Below are positions 5,282-5,597 of a DNA stretch of 5,597 nt, in pieces; the first letter of the stretch is position 1, and each line of letters starts with the position of its first letter. The notes beneath the pieces are model-generated. The model did no database searches and was not told the origin of the DNA. It saw only the letters and a list, made by a program, of their open reading frames with translations. Source of the DNA: Methyloceanibacter sp. (GTDB taxonomy: Bacteria > Pseudomonadota > Alphaproteobacteria > Rhizobiales > Methyloligellaceae). Location: contig JALHTP010000340.1 of the NCBI GenBank assembly GCA_022865725.1, forward strand, positions 1 to 5,597, in the 5' to 3' direction. The translations under genes and the position numbers were made by a program.

Positions 5282-5597
5282 CTAATCCCCCAGCGCCACG
5301 CCTTCGCGGCGCGGATCGGCGCCGCCTTCGAGCCCCTCGGGCGTCACCGCGATGATGTGCTCGCCGCTGGTCAAGGGGACGCGGCGGACGTCATGGCCCA
5401 TAGCGTCGAGCGCGGCGGCGAGCGGGTCCCATGCGGCGCCGGGCTCGAGCAGCGCGGTTTTCTCGGTGCCGCCGAAATTGACGAGCGCGGCCGCTTGCGC
5501 GGGGTCGAGCCCCCAATCGACGAGCGCGACGATGGTCTTGACGTTGAAGAGAATGATCGCCGGGCCTCCGGGGCTGCCGAGCACAAAGCGCAGGCCG
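5282..5597 (-). CDS. ggt: Gamma-glutamyltransferase, C-terminal end (5' part outside window)
   Basis: The last 104 residues of a gamma-glutamyltranspeptidase are visible, running from the right edge to a TAG at 5282-5284. This Ntn-hydrolase transfers or hydrolyses the gamma-glutamyl group of glutathione and related peptides, usually in the periplasm or outside the cell. The visible part is the end of the small subunit. GLRFVLGSPGGPAIILF holds the GSPGG motif whose paired glycines form the oxyanion hole in Escherichia coli GGT. VDWGLDPAQAAAL, a variant of the usual IDYGLN helix, follows, and GLEGGADPRREGVALGD is the typical C-terminus. A GTG at 5582-5584 lies inside the frame and is not the start. 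The catalytic Thr and the signal peptide are outside the window. The gene ends 57 bp before the small hypothetical gene; no convincing terminator or promoter is seen in that gap. Confidence 0.92.
   Translation of the reverse strand, partial: GLRFVLGSPGGPAIILFNVKTIVALVDWGLDPAQAAALVNFGGTEKTALLEPGAAWDPLAAALDAMGHDVRRVPLTSGEHIIAVTPEGLEGGADPRREGVALGD

Overview
The window is GC-rich DNA with closely packed genes. It most likely comes from an alphaproteobacterium, probably of the Hyphomicrobiales type. That is an inference from the thiO-thiS-thiG-thiE gene order, the style of the ThiE and ThiO proteins and the presence of PQQ biosynthesis; no taxonomic marker gene is present.

Layout. The left edge (1-821, + strand) is the 3' part of pqqB, for making the redox cofactor PQQ. 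Everything else lies on the minus strand and converges on it. Read in the direction of transcription (right to left), these genes are: the C-terminal end of a gamma-glutamyltransferase (from the right edge to 5282); a small unrecognised protein (5224-4964); a retropepsin-like aspartic protease (4977-4552); the thiamine genes thiO (4550-3543), thiS (3565-3368), thiG (3368-2580) and thiE (2557-1925); and a CHAD-domain protein (1838-867). The only gaps are 57 bp before the small protein gene, 22 bp before thiE, 86 bp before the CHAD gene and 45 bp at the convergent junction with pqqB.

How the genes work together. ThiO oxidises glycine to the imine, ThiS carries sulfur on its C-terminal Gly-Gly, and ThiG condenses these with deoxyxylulose 5-phosphate to form the thiazole. 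ThiE joins the thiazole to HMP-PP to give thiamine phosphate. ThiC, ThiF, ThiD and the DXP synthase are not in the window, and I see no THI-box (TPP riboswitch) ahead of thiO.

Most notable region. The small-protein/protease pair (4552-5224) has about 55% GC by hand count, against 70-77% in three 60-bp samples from thiO and ggt. Its two genes overlap by 14 nt, and the protease stop codon is one nucleotide from the thiO start (TAA g TTG). It looks like an acquired two-gene cassette sitting where thiC or a riboswitch leader might be expected. Four of the six minus-strand genes whose starts are visible begin with non-ATG codons (TTG, TTG, TTG, GTG).
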